Shown here: piece by piece, positions 1 to 5,744 of the stretch
Layout of the letters: each line of letters begins with the position of its first letter
Position numbering within the stretch: the stretch's first letter is position 1
Origin: 66-474 sp036568625
Lineage (GTDB): Bacteria > Pseudomonadota > Gammaproteobacteria > Xanthomonadales > Rhodanobacteraceae
Direction of reading: 5' to 3'
Assembly: GCA_036568625.1 (NCBI GenBank)
Contig: DATCSF010000070.1
Coordinates: 1-7,818 of the forward strand
DNA: 7,818 nt
Notes under the pieces: model-generated
The model's input: only the letters and a program-made list of their open reading frames with translations
Told to the model about the DNA's origin: nothing
Database searches by the model: none
Translations under genes and position numbers: made by a program

Positions 1-145
1 GGCGGACGGCTGCGGTTCACGCGCGGGAAGCGCGCCCTCGCTACCGTCGGCGAACGTCGCATTCCGCGCCGGACCGCCAACGCTGCGGGGCGCAAGTTCC
101 CGCTGCGCAACGGCATGGCTGTGGGTCACGGTCCCGTCCAAGGTC
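1..145 (-). other. Region downstream of cheW; possible start of a gene running off the left edge
   Basis: No gene is firmly supported here. On the minus strand two frames stay open to the window edge. One could start at TTG 141 or GTG 129 and begins with residues like MTHSHAVAQREL after the GTG; the other could start at ATG 116 and is arginine-rich. Neither has a good ribosome binding site (only a GGA seven bases before the GTG) and I recognise neither product. A weak GC hairpin (GCGCG at 21-25 pairing with CGCGC at 31-35) has no T tract, so no terminator can be claimed. The operon may continue to the left. Confidence 0.3.
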
Positions 146-643
146 CTAGGCCGCGCGGGTTTCGCCGGCTTCGTCGACCAGCGCCATTTCCTTGCTGGTC
201 AACAGTTTTTCGATATCGACCAGAATCAACATGCGTTCGCCCAGGTCGCCCAAGCCATGGATGTAGTCGAGCGGCAAGCCGACCCCGAATTCCGGCGCGG
301 GCTTGCGTTGCTCGGCGGTGAGCGTCATCACGTCGGAAACCCGGTCGACCACGATGCCGACCACGCGCCGGCCGATGTTCACCACGATGACGACGGTGTT
401 GGCGTTGTACTCGGCGCTTTCCAGCCGGAACTTGATGCGCAGGTCGACGATCGGCACGATCACGCCACGCAGGTTGGCGACGCCCTTGATGAAATCCGGC
501 GCATTGGAGATCCGCGTGACATGGTCATAGTCGCGGATTTCCTGCACCTTCAGGATGTCGATTGCGTATTCCTCGTCGCCCAGCGAGAACACCAGGAACT
601 GTTGGTTGCCGGCGCCGGCGTCAATGGATGCTGCGGGATTCAT
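146..643 (-). CDS. cheW: Chemotaxis coupling protein CheW
   Basis: CheW is the cytoplasmic adaptor that joins chemoreceptor tips to the P5 domain of the kinase CheA and so lets receptors control kinase activity. The 165-residue product is one CheW (SH3-like) domain, close to the 167 residues of E. coli CheW. It starts its first strand at about residue 15 (QQFLVFSLGDEEYAIDI), carries the family core motif NLRGVIVPIVDLR at 57-69, and continues with VVGIVVDRVSDV at 94-105 and a last helix IEKLLTS. The ATG at 643 is chosen because a strong AGGAGG lies ten bases upstream and the CheW domain follows directly; the longer in-frame ATG at 700 would add 19 residues with no CheW similarity. The start lies inside the end of cheA, with a 23-base overlap, so translation is probably coupled. 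It is the last recognisable gene of the motA-motB-cheA-cheW operon. Identification is by family motifs and context. Confidence 0.96.
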   Translation of the reverse strand: MNPAASIDAGAGNQQFLVFSLGDEEYAIDILKVQEIRDYDHVTRISNAPDFIKGVANLRGVIVPIVDLRIKFRLESAEYNANTVVIVVNIGRRVVGIVVDRVSDVMTLTAEQRKPAPEFGVGLPLDYIHGLGDLGERMLILVDIEKLLTSKEMALVDEAGETRAA

Positions 644-2768
644 GGCGACTCGGCCTCCTGTGGGATGCATGCATGACCGGGTTATCGGCAGGAATTCCAT
701 TTTCTTTCCGGTTTGCGCCGAGCTGGCCGAGATCGTTGACGTCGAGGATCAAGGCCACGCTGCCGTCGCCCATGATGGTCGCGGCCGACACCCCGGGCAC
801 CTTGCGGTAATTGGTTTCGAGGTTCTTCACGACCACTTGCTGCTGCCCCACCAGTTCGTCGACCAGCAGCGCATAGCGGCGGCCGCGTCCCTGCACCACC
901 ACCGCGATCGCGCGGGTGGCGTCGGTACACGCGTCCGCAACGCCCATCACCCGGTGCACGGCGACGATCGGCAGATAGTCCTCGCGCACTTTCAGCAGCA
1001 GGTCGTCGCCCGCGGTGCCGTGCAGGTCCCCAGCACGCGGCTGCAACGACTCGATCACCGCGCTCACGGGCAGGATGAAGGTTTCGCGCCCGACCCGCAC
1101 CGACATCCCGTCGAGGATCGCGAGCGTCAGCGGCAGCACCACGCGCGTGGTGGTGCCCTGCCCGGCGCACGACGCGACTTCCACGTGACCGCCCAGGCCT
1201 TCGATGTTGCGCTTGACCACATCCATGCCGACGCCGCGCCCGGAAACGTCGCTGACCTGGGCGGCCGTGGAGAAACCCGGCGCGAAGATCAACTGCCAGA
1301 CATCCTCGTCGCTCAGCGCGTCCGCAACGGCCATGCCGCGTTCGCGCGCCTTGGCGAGGATCCGCTCACGATTCAATCCGGCGCCGTCGTCGCTGACCTC
1401 GATCACGATGTTGCCGCCCTGGTGTTCGGCTGACAGGGTGAGCGTGCCGGTGCACGGCTTGCCGGCGGCCTCGCGCTGGTCGGGGCTTTCAATGCCGTGA
1501 TCGAGGCTGTTGCGGACCAGGTGCGTCAGCGGATCGACGATCTGTTCGGTCAGGCTTTTGTCGAGTTCCGTCGAGCGGCCCTTGGTGACCAGTTCCACGC
1601 GCTTGTCGAGCTTGGCGGCGAGGTCGCGCACCAGCCGCGGGAAACGGCTGAACACGTGATCCATCGGCACCATGCGCACCGACATCACCGCCTCCTGCAG
1701 ATCGCGGGCGTTGCGTTCCAGCAAATTGAGGCCCGCGATCAGGCGCGCATTGGCCGCGCCGTCGAGCTTGCCGATCACCTGGTTCAACATGGACTGGGTG
1801 ATGATCAGCTCGCCCACCAGGTTGATGATGTGATCGACCTTGGCGACCGGCACGCGCAGCGACGATTCCGCGTGCGCGTGCGGCGTGCGCGAGGCGCCGA
1901 TGGGGTCGCGACCGGCCGACGGCGCGGCGGCCGGCGCTTCGGTTTTGACCGGAGCCTGGGGTCCCGCCACCGCTTCGGAACCGATTGCCGACTTCAAAGC
2001 GGACGCCTGCGCGGTGGCCGCCTCGATCTTCAACTGGTCGGGCTCGATGATGCAGCACATGACGGCTTCGATGTCGGCCGCGCTTTCCGACGATGCCAGC
2101 ATCACCTCGTGGCGGTCACCGTCGCTGCGCTGGCTTTCGATGCGACCCAGGCGACCCAATTCCTCGATCAACAGCGCGCGATCCTTCTCGTTCACGCCGA
2201 GCAGTGTCACCCGGTAGCCGTCGGAACGCGGTGGCGCAACGGCATCCCTCTTCGCAGCGGATTTCTTCGCGGCCGCCTTTCGCGAAGACGTTTTTTTCGC
2301 GGACGATTTTTTCGCGGACGATTTCTTCGCGGCGGATTCCGCGTGGCTGGCGGCCTCGGCCTTTCCGCTGCTTGCCGCACCGATCTCCTCATCGGCGAGG
2401 CGCTGCAGCACCGCGCAGATGCGGGCCAGCGCCTGCGGATCGGGCTCGCCGCCCTGCCGGTAAGCATCCAGTTGATCGTCCAGCATGTCCTTGGTTTCCA
2501 GAAAGGTGTCCACGATGTCCCGGCGCAAGACCAGCTCACCGCGACGCGCGGCATCGAGCAGGTTTTCCAAAAGGTGCGTGGTGCGCTGCAGCGCTTCGAA
2601 ACCGAATGTGCCCGCGCCGCCTTTGATGGAATGCGCGGCGCGGAAGATCGCGTTCAATTGCTCGGGATCGGGTTGGATCAGATCCAGCGCCAGCAACTGC
2701 GCCTCCATGCCCTCGAGCAGTTCGCCGGCTTCCTCGAAGAACGAATCCTGGAATTCGGAAACGTCCAC
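621..2768 (-). CDS. cheA: Chemotaxis histidine kinase CheA with a lysine-rich linker
   Basis: CheA autophosphorylates on a histidine under receptor/CheW control and passes the phosphate to CheY and CheB. The product has 715 residues, longer than E. coli CheA (654). Domains in order: P1 HPt (about 1-125) with the phospho-acceptor His46 in AAHSIKGGAGTFGF; a basic Ala/Lys/Ser linker (146-174); P2, the CheY/CheB-binding domain (about 184-250), recognisable by EAVMCCIIEPDQLKIE, which parallels E. coli AVLCFVIEADQITFE; a Pro/Ala linker; P3 dimerisation (about 303-365, VDHIINLVGELIITQSML); P4 ATPase with N box HLVRNSLDHGIE (416-427), G1 SDDGAGL (459-465), F box FAPGFST (495-501) and G2 GRGVGMDVV (510-518); and P5, CheW-like (about 548-685). 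All catalytic motifs are intact. The start is GTG, one base after the motB stop, with GGGAG seven bases upstream. A basic 30-residue tail follows P5 and overlaps the start of cheW. Confidence 0.97.
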   Translation of the reverse strand: MDVSEFQDSFFEEAGELLEGMEAQLLALDLIQPDPEQLNAIFRAAHSIKGGAGTFGFEALQRTTHLLENLLDAARRGELVLRRDIVDTFLETKDMLDDQLDAYRQGGEPDPQALARICAVLQRLADEEIGAASSGKAEAASHAESAAKKSSAKKSSAKKTSSRKAAAKKSAAKRDAVAPPRSDGYRVTLLGVNEKDRALLIEELGRLGRIESQRSDGDRHEVMLASSESAADIEAVMCCIIEPDQLKIEAATAQASALKSAIGSEAVAGPQAPVKTEAPAAAPSAGRDPIGASRTPHAHAESSLRVPVAKVDHIINLVGELIITQSMLNQVIGKLDGAANARLIAGLNLLERNARDLQEAVMSVRMVPMDHVFSRFPRLVRDLAAKLDKRVELVTKGRSTELDKSLTEQIVDPLTHLVRNSLDHGIESPDQREAAGKPCTGTLTLSAEHQGGNIVIEVSDDGAGLNRERILAKARERGMAVADALSDEDVWQLIFAPGFSTAAQVSDVSGRGVGMDVVKRNIEGLGGHVEVASCAGQGTTTRVVLPLTLAILDGMSVRVGRETFILPVSAVIESLQPRAGDLHGTAGDDLLLKVREDYLPIVAVHRVMGVADACTDATRAIAVVVQGRGRRYALLVDELVGQQQVVVKNLETNYRKVPGVSAATIMGDGSVALILDVNDLGQLGANRKENGIPADNPVMHASHRRPSRHESRSIH
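654..659 (-). promoter_or_regulatory. Ribosome binding site that fixes the cheW start
   Basis: The minus strand reads AGGAGG here, ten bases before the ATG at 643. It lies within the last codons of cheA's neighbourhood, upstream of the cheW ATG, and argues against the longer start at 700, which it would follow rather than precede. Confidence 0.85.
2287..2331 (-). repeat. Three 15-base tandem repeats in cheA, encoding Lys/Ser/Ala units
   Basis: Three near-identical 15-base units on the plus strand (GACGTTTTTTTCGCG, GACGATTTTTTCGCG, GACGATTTCTTCGCG at 2287, 2302 and 2317) encode S-A-K-K-S/T units on the coding strand. They form the core of a basic segment, residues 146-174 of CheA, made almost only of Ala, Lys, Ser and Arg, like the tail of histone H1-like bacterial proteins. 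The unit length keeps the frame, so copy number could change without breaking cheA. The tract is AT-rich compared with its surroundings. Confidence 0.9.
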
Positions 2769-2769
2769 C

Positions 2770-3717
2770 CTATTTCTCCCGTCTCATGGCGCCGGCTGGC
2801 AGGACCGGGGCGACCCGATGCACCGACGGCGCACCGGCGACCACGGTCGGCCCGGCCTGGGTGTCCGCATCTTCTTGCCAGGACGGCGATGCGGCCGACG
2901 TGATTCTTTTCGAGGCCTTGGCGGTCAGCACCAGAAGTTCGATGCGCCGGTTGGCGGGATCGCTGGGTTGGGCGCCCGGCAGCGGAATGCGATCGGCGAC
3001 GCCCGTCACCGTCAGCAACTTGCTGCTGTCCAGGCCGTCGGCCACCAGTTCGCGTCGCGAAGCATTGGCGCGCGCGGCCGACAGTTCCCAATTGCTGTAG
3101 CCGTTTTCTCCGCCCTGGTACTGGCGATTGTCGGTGTACCCGTAGATGCTGAGATCGTTGGGCAGTTCGTTGAGGAACGGCGCCATCGCGCGCAGCAGGT
3201 CGCGCATGTACGGCTCGAGCCTGTCGCTGCCCAACTCGAACATCGGCCGCCGGTCGCTGTCCACCATCTGGATGCGCAAGCCTTCCGGTGTCATCTCGAA
3301 ACGCAACTGGTCGCGCACGTCGCGCAACTGCTTGTTGGCCTGCACGGCCGCCATGATGTTGTCGCGCAGGTGCCGCAGCCGCAGGCGTTGTTCGCTCGGC
3401 CGCGGTTGCGGCTGCAGATGGACGTTGGCGCGTTCACCCTCGTTGTAGACGGGGTCCGGACCGCCGCCCGGGATCGCGCTGTCGCTGGCGGTGTCGCGGT
3501 CGCCACCGGCCACGGCCTGGGCCAGCGGCGTGCTGAAATAATCCGCCAAGCCACGCAACTGTTCGGGCGTCGCGGTCGCGATCACCCACAGCACCAGGAA
3601 CAACGCCATCAGCGTGGTCATGAAGTCGGCGAGCGCTATCTTCCACGCGCCGCCGTGATGGCCGCCGTGTCCGCCACCCTTGCGCCGGATGATGATCCGC
3701 GGGTGGCCCTCTTTCAT
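2770..3717 (-). CDS. motB: Flagellar motor stator protein MotB
   Basis: MotB anchors the stator to peptidoglycan and, with MotA, forms the ion channel that drives flagellar rotation. The 315-residue product aligns along its whole length with E. coli MotB (308). A basic cytoplasmic N-terminus is followed by one membrane helix (about 27-48) that starts WKIALADFMTTLMALF; Asp31 is the ion-carrying residue (Asp32 in E. coli). The plug region follows (about 51-65, EQLRGLADYFSTPLAQAV), then a linker and an OmpA-like peptidoglycan-binding domain (about 148-265) with Asp196 and Arg216 in YTDNRQY and NWELSAARANASRREL. The usual GHTD of this domain reads GYTD (Tyr194). The last 50 residues are low-complexity. 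The ATG overlaps the motA stop in ATGA, so translation is coupled. A PomB/MotD identity is less likely, because the PGGGPDP segment and the LEPYMRDLLRAMAP segment match the E. coli type. Confidence 0.96.
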   Translation of the reverse strand: MKEGHPRIIIRRKGGGHGGHHGGAWKIALADFMTTLMALFLVLWVIATATPEQLRGLADYFSTPLAQAVAGGDRDTASDSAIPGGGPDPVYNEGERANVHLQPQPRPSEQRLRLRHLRDNIMAAVQANKQLRDVRDQLRFEMTPEGLRIQMVDSDRRPMFELGSDRLEPYMRDLLRAMAPFLNELPNDLSIYGYTDNRQYQGGENGYSNWELSAARANASRRELVADGLDSSKLLTVTGVADRIPLPGAQPSDPANRRIELLVLTAKASKRITSAASPSWQEDADTQAGPTVVAGAPSVHRVAPVLPAGAMRREK

Positions 3718-4589
3718 GCCGCCTCGCCCTCTTCCTGCCGCTTGCCGCGGACATGGTTTTCCAGTTCATCGAAACTCGGGCGCTCGGCCGAATTCAGCGC
3801 CTTGCGCCCGAATTCCAGTGCGAGTTGCGGCGCATAACCGTTCAAGGTCGCCAGCAATGTGACCCGGATGCATTGGAGCATCCGCACCGCTTCGCGCACC
3901 TGCCGGTCGATGCGGCTGCCGATCGGATTGACCACGCCGTAGGCAAGCAGGATGCCCATGAAGGTGCCGACCAGCGCGTGCGCGATCATTTCGCCCATTT
4001 CCGTCGAGCCCGAACCCGCCGAGGCCAGCGCCTTTACCACGCCCATCACGGCCGCGACGATGCCGAACGCGGGCAGCGCATCGCCGACCTTGAACAGCGC
4101 ATCGGCCGGCACGTGCGCATCGTTTTCCATCGCTTCGATCTCGTGCGTCATCAGCTCGTCCAGCTCGATCGGATCGACGCTGCCGCTGGCCATCAGGCGC
4201 AGGTAATCGGTGAGGAATCCCATGATCATGGGGTCCCTGGCGATTTGCGGATGTTCGGTGAACAACGGGCTGTTGGCCGGATCCTCGATGTCCTTTTCGA
4301 TGCCCAGCATCCCCTCGCGGCGCATCTTGGTGAGCAGCTTGTACTGCAGCGACATCAAGTCCATGTACAACGCCTTGTTGTACTTCTTGGTGTGCTTGAG
4401 CCGCGAAGCGGCGCGCAAGGTCGCCTTGATCGCCTTGCCGTTGTTGGCAGCGACGAAGGCACCCACCGCGGCGCCCACGATGATCATGATTTCAGCCGGC
4501 TGGTACAGCGGTCCGAGGGCACCGCCCGAAATGGCGTAGCCCCCGAATACGGAAAGGATGACGACGACAAGTCCGATAAAAGTCAGCAC
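3714..4589 (-). CDS. motA: Flagellar motor stator protein MotA (GTG start)
   Basis: MotA is the four-helix membrane subunit of the proton-driven stator; its cytoplasmic loop pushes on FliG. With the GTG at 4589 the product has 291 residues (E. coli 295), and the residues essential in E. coli fall at identical numbers: Arg90 and Glu98 in the loop (KMRREGMLGIEKDIE), Pro173 (ALPAFGIVAAVMG) and Pro222 (VVNPIG). The first helix (LTFIGLVVVILSVFGGY) aligns without a gap to E. coli residues 2-18. AAGGA lies eight bases before the GTG. The open frame reaches an ATG at 4829, but those 80 extra residues look unlike MotA and would cross the sigma-28 promoter. It is the first gene of the motA-motB-cheA-cheW operon, the order of the E. 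coli mocha operon. The stop overlaps the motB start by four bases. Confidence 0.97.
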   Translation of the reverse strand: MLTFIGLVVVILSVFGGYAISGGALGPLYQPAEIMIIVGAAVGAFVAANNGKAIKATLRAASRLKHTKKYNKALYMDLMSLQYKLLTKMRREGMLGIEKDIEDPANSPLFTEHPQIARDPMIMGFLTDYLRLMASGSVDPIELDELMTHEIEAMENDAHVPADALFKVGDALPAFGIVAAVMGVVKALASAGSGSTEMGEMIAHALVGTFMGILLAYGVVNPIGSRIDRQVREAVRMLQCIRVTLLATLNGYAPQLALEFGRKALNSAERPSFDELENHVRGKRQEEGEAA

Positions 4590-4597
4590 AACTGCGA

Positions 4598-4602
4598 TCC
4601 TT
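4598..4602 (-). promoter_or_regulatory. Ribosome binding site that supports the motA GTG start
   Basis: The minus strand reads GGGGAAGGA ending here, with the AAGGA core eight bases before the GTG at 4589. No ATG lies near the point where MotA homology begins, so this site and the homology decide the start. Confidence 0.8.
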
Positions 4603-4627
4603 CCCCACCCGGGTTTGCTTGTTGCAT

Positions 4628-4654
4628 CTATCGGCCGATCGGCCCCAAGCTTGA
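4628..4654 (-). promoter_or_regulatory. Sigma-28 (FliA) promoter of motA-motB-cheA-cheW
   Basis: On the minus strand the sequence reads TCAAGCTT (plus 4647-4654), 11 bases, then GCCGATAG (4628-4635). The FliA consensus is TAAAGTTT-N11-GCCGATAA: the spacing is exact, the -10 matches at seven of eight positions and the -35 at six of eight. Transcription would start near 4621, giving a leader of about 31 bases before the motA GTG. A perfect 12-base palindrome, GGCCGATCGGCC (4633-4644), covers part of the -10 and the spacer. In E. coli the same operon is also read from a FliA promoter. Confidence 0.85.
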
Positions 4655-4684
4655 GCAGGGCGAAGAAGGCGCTCCGCGGGCCGG

Positions 4685-4712
4685 CACGTGGTCCGTCGTC
4701 ACGTGGCCCGTC
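4685..4712. repeat. Tandem CACGTGG(T/C)CCGTC repeat upstream of the motA promoter
   Basis: Two 13-base copies, CACGTGGTCCGTC (4685-4697) and CACGTGGCCCGTC (4700-4712), differ at one base and lie 15 bases apart; a partial third copy CACGTCG overlaps the end of the second (4712-4718). Each full copy contains the palindrome CACGTG. They lie about 30 bases upstream of the motA -35. They could be regulator sites, but no known regulator is recognised. Confidence 0.5.
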
Positions 4713-4844
4713 ACGTCGCAGAGCGCACCGTGAGCGCGTTTGCGTGAACCCGCACGGCGATGACTTCGATGCGGGATCGTGCGCAGACGAACCCTGAAGA
4801 ATTGTTACGGGCGTCTGCTTGGATGCCACGCAGGGGCGGCCGGC

Positions 4845-4862
4845 GCGTGACCGCGCTCACGC
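4845..4862. promoter_or_regulatory. CRP/Clp-type palindrome upstream of the secreted-protein gene
   Basis: The 18 bases GCGTGA-CCGCGC-TCACGC form a perfect inverted repeat with a six-base centre. It holds the GTGA-N6-TCAC core of CRP-family sites (TGTGA-N6-TCACA). Its centre (4853.5) is about 80 bases upstream of the transcription start predicted near 4933, a distance at which class I CRP activation occurs. Xanthomonadales carry a CRP-like regulator, Clp. GC-rich DNA makes chance palindromes likelier, so this is a candidate only. Confidence 0.4.
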
Positions 4863-4898
4863 TACGGCAATGCGGGCTCACAAAAAAACGGATGCGGC

Positions 4899-4926
4899 TA
4901 AAGCTTTGCTGCGATCGGGCCGATAG
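4899..4926 (+). promoter_or_regulatory. Sigma-28 (FliA) promoter of the secreted-protein gene
   Basis: The plus strand reads TAAAGCTT (4899-4906), 12 bases, then GCCGATAG (4919-4926). Both boxes are close to the FliA consensus (seven of eight each), with one base more than the usual spacer. A run of seven A (4882-4888) lies just upstream and could act as an UP-like element. Transcription would start near 4933, about 40 bases before the ATG at 4972. Confidence 0.75.
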
Positions 4927-4971
4927 CCAGTCCGACGTCGCCCTGCGACATGACGTGCGAACGAATGCATC

Positions 4972-5334
4972 ATGAAAGCACTGCTCGCTTCCGCCCTGTG
5001 CCTGATCGCGCCGCTGGGCGCCCACGCGGCCTGTTCCCCGAACGATTTCTCGATCAAGGATTTCAAGACCGAAGTGGTGTCCACCACCATGAACAAGCGC
5101 GTCGCCCTCAGCGGCGAACTGGTGAACAGTTGCTCGGCGCCCGCCGCGGCGGAAGTCCGCGTGATCGCCAAGGATGGAAGCGGCAACGTGGTGGCTACCA
5201 AGAGCGCGTGGCCGGCCGGCACCTCGAACATCTCGCCCGGCAAGGCGATCAGCTTCGACTTGGGCCGCCTGATCCACTACAGCCCGGAAATGCAGTCGTT
5301 CGCGATCAGCATCGTCAGCGTACGCGCGTGGTGA
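4972..5334 (+). CDS. Small secreted protein of unknown function, FxLYD-like fold, probably in the flagellar regulon
   Basis: The 120-residue product starts with a signal peptide (MKALLASALCLIAPLGAHA), with likely signal peptidase I cleavage after Ala19 (AHA-AC). Cys21 follows but HAAC is a poor lipobox, so a lipoprotein is unlikely. The mature part of about 100 residues is rich in beta-type alternation, with the pattern VALSGELVNSCS, EVRVIAKDGSGNVV and ISPGKAISFDL. This resembles the FxLYD-type immunoglobulin-like domain (G-x-V-x-N, D-x-x-G-x-V, PG-x-x-x-x-F); that is inference from pattern, not a search. Cys21 and Cys54 could form a disulfide. It probably acts in the periplasm or outside. 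No clear Shine-Dalgarno sequence precedes the ATG. It is divergent from motA and has its own sigma-28 promoter, so expression late in flagellar assembly is expected. The 229-codon frame on the opposite strand looks like a shadow. The gene is well supported; the function is not known. Confidence 0.8.
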   Translation: MKALLASALCLIAPLGAHAACSPNDFSIKDFKTEVVSTTMNKRVALSGELVNSCSAPAAAEVRVIAKDGSGNVVATKSAWPAGTSNISPGKAISFDLGRLIHYSPEMQSFAISIVSVRAW

Positions 5335-5347
5335 AACACCGTTCACC
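5330..5347 (+). terminator. Weak hairpin at the end of the secreted-protein gene
   Basis: GGTGAA (5330-5335) pairs with TTCACC (5342-5347) around a six-base loop. It overlaps the TGA stop (5332-5334). No T tract follows, so intrinsic termination is doubtful; it may only protect the 3' end. Confidence 0.25.
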
Positions 5348-5516
5348 GATGTGCCGCGGGCTGCTTCCGACGCCACCCGCTTGCGCGTGCCCCCGGGCAT
5401 CGATCATCCGGCGCAGCGCACCTGACACCTCGGCCTGAGCTTTCCGCAACCGCATTGAGGCGCCACGGCGCGCACGCAGCGCCTGCTCCGCTGCCGCGGC
5501 GACCTGCGCCATCGGT

Positions 5517-5533
5517 CGCCGTCGTCGACGGCG
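5517..5533. terminator. GC-rich hairpin, possible weak terminator
   Basis: CGCCGTC-GTC-GACGGCG is a perfect seven-base stem with a three-base loop. On the plus strand GGTTTTCC follows about ten bases later, a poor T tract. It is about 180 bases after the stop of the secreted-protein gene. Confidence 0.2.
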
Positions 5534-5727
5534 CCGGTCAGGTTTTCCATCGGGCATCGAAATGCCGACCCGCGTCAATCCGCGCAGTGCAGTAACGACA
5601 CCGAAATCCGCACACGCAGTGCCGCGCCCGACACCCCGCTGGACCTGGCCGATCATCCGCACCACGCCTGAAGCCGTCGCACGCCAAGACGCACGTTGCG
5701 GCCACGGTGGCACGCGACGGCCTCGCC

Positions 5728-5744
5728 CACATTGCACCAATGTG
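5728..5744 (-). terminator. Hairpin just after the receptor gene, possible terminator
   Basis: CACATTG-GTG-CAATGTG (minus strand) is a perfect seven-base stem with a three-base loop, beginning four bases after the receptor stop codon. No T run follows, so if it ends transcription it may need Rho; it could instead stabilise the 3' end. Confidence 0.35.

Larger units (their letters stand above)
4590..4971. other. Divergent regulatory region between motA and the secreted-protein gene
   Basis: This stretch of 382 bases holds no convincing gene. It holds two divergent sigma-28 promoters (minus at 4628-4654, plus at 4899-4926), a tandem 13-base repeat (4685-4712), a CRP-like palindrome (4845-4862) and an A7 tract (4882-4888). 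The long frames crossing it are extensions of motA or run antisense to the next gene. No flhDC or other regulator gene precedes motA here, unlike in many betaproteobacteria. Confidence 0.8.

Noticed and set aside
1497..2903. 468-codon plus-strand frame opposite cheA
   Set aside because: It is antisense to an intact CheA with all motifs; long antisense frames are expected in GC-rich DNA.
4572..4579. TCCGATAA on the plus strand, similar to a sigma-28 -10
   Set aside because: No -35-like sequence lies 11 bases upstream and it falls in the motA coding region, antisense.
4711..5400. Long 229-codon frame on the minus strand opposite the secreted-protein gene
   Set aside because: It has a low-complexity His/Arg/Gly composition and no recognisable motif, while the plus strand has a clean signal peptide and its own promoter.
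5407..5553. Short minus-strand frame with a CGCGK motif resembling a SEC-C zinc motif
   Set aside because: About 48 codons, arginine-rich, without the full cysteine pattern or a good ribosome binding site; chance is likelier.
5648..5655. GCCGATCA on the plus strand in the gap, similar to a sigma-28 -10
   Set aside because: No TAAAG-like box at the required distance.
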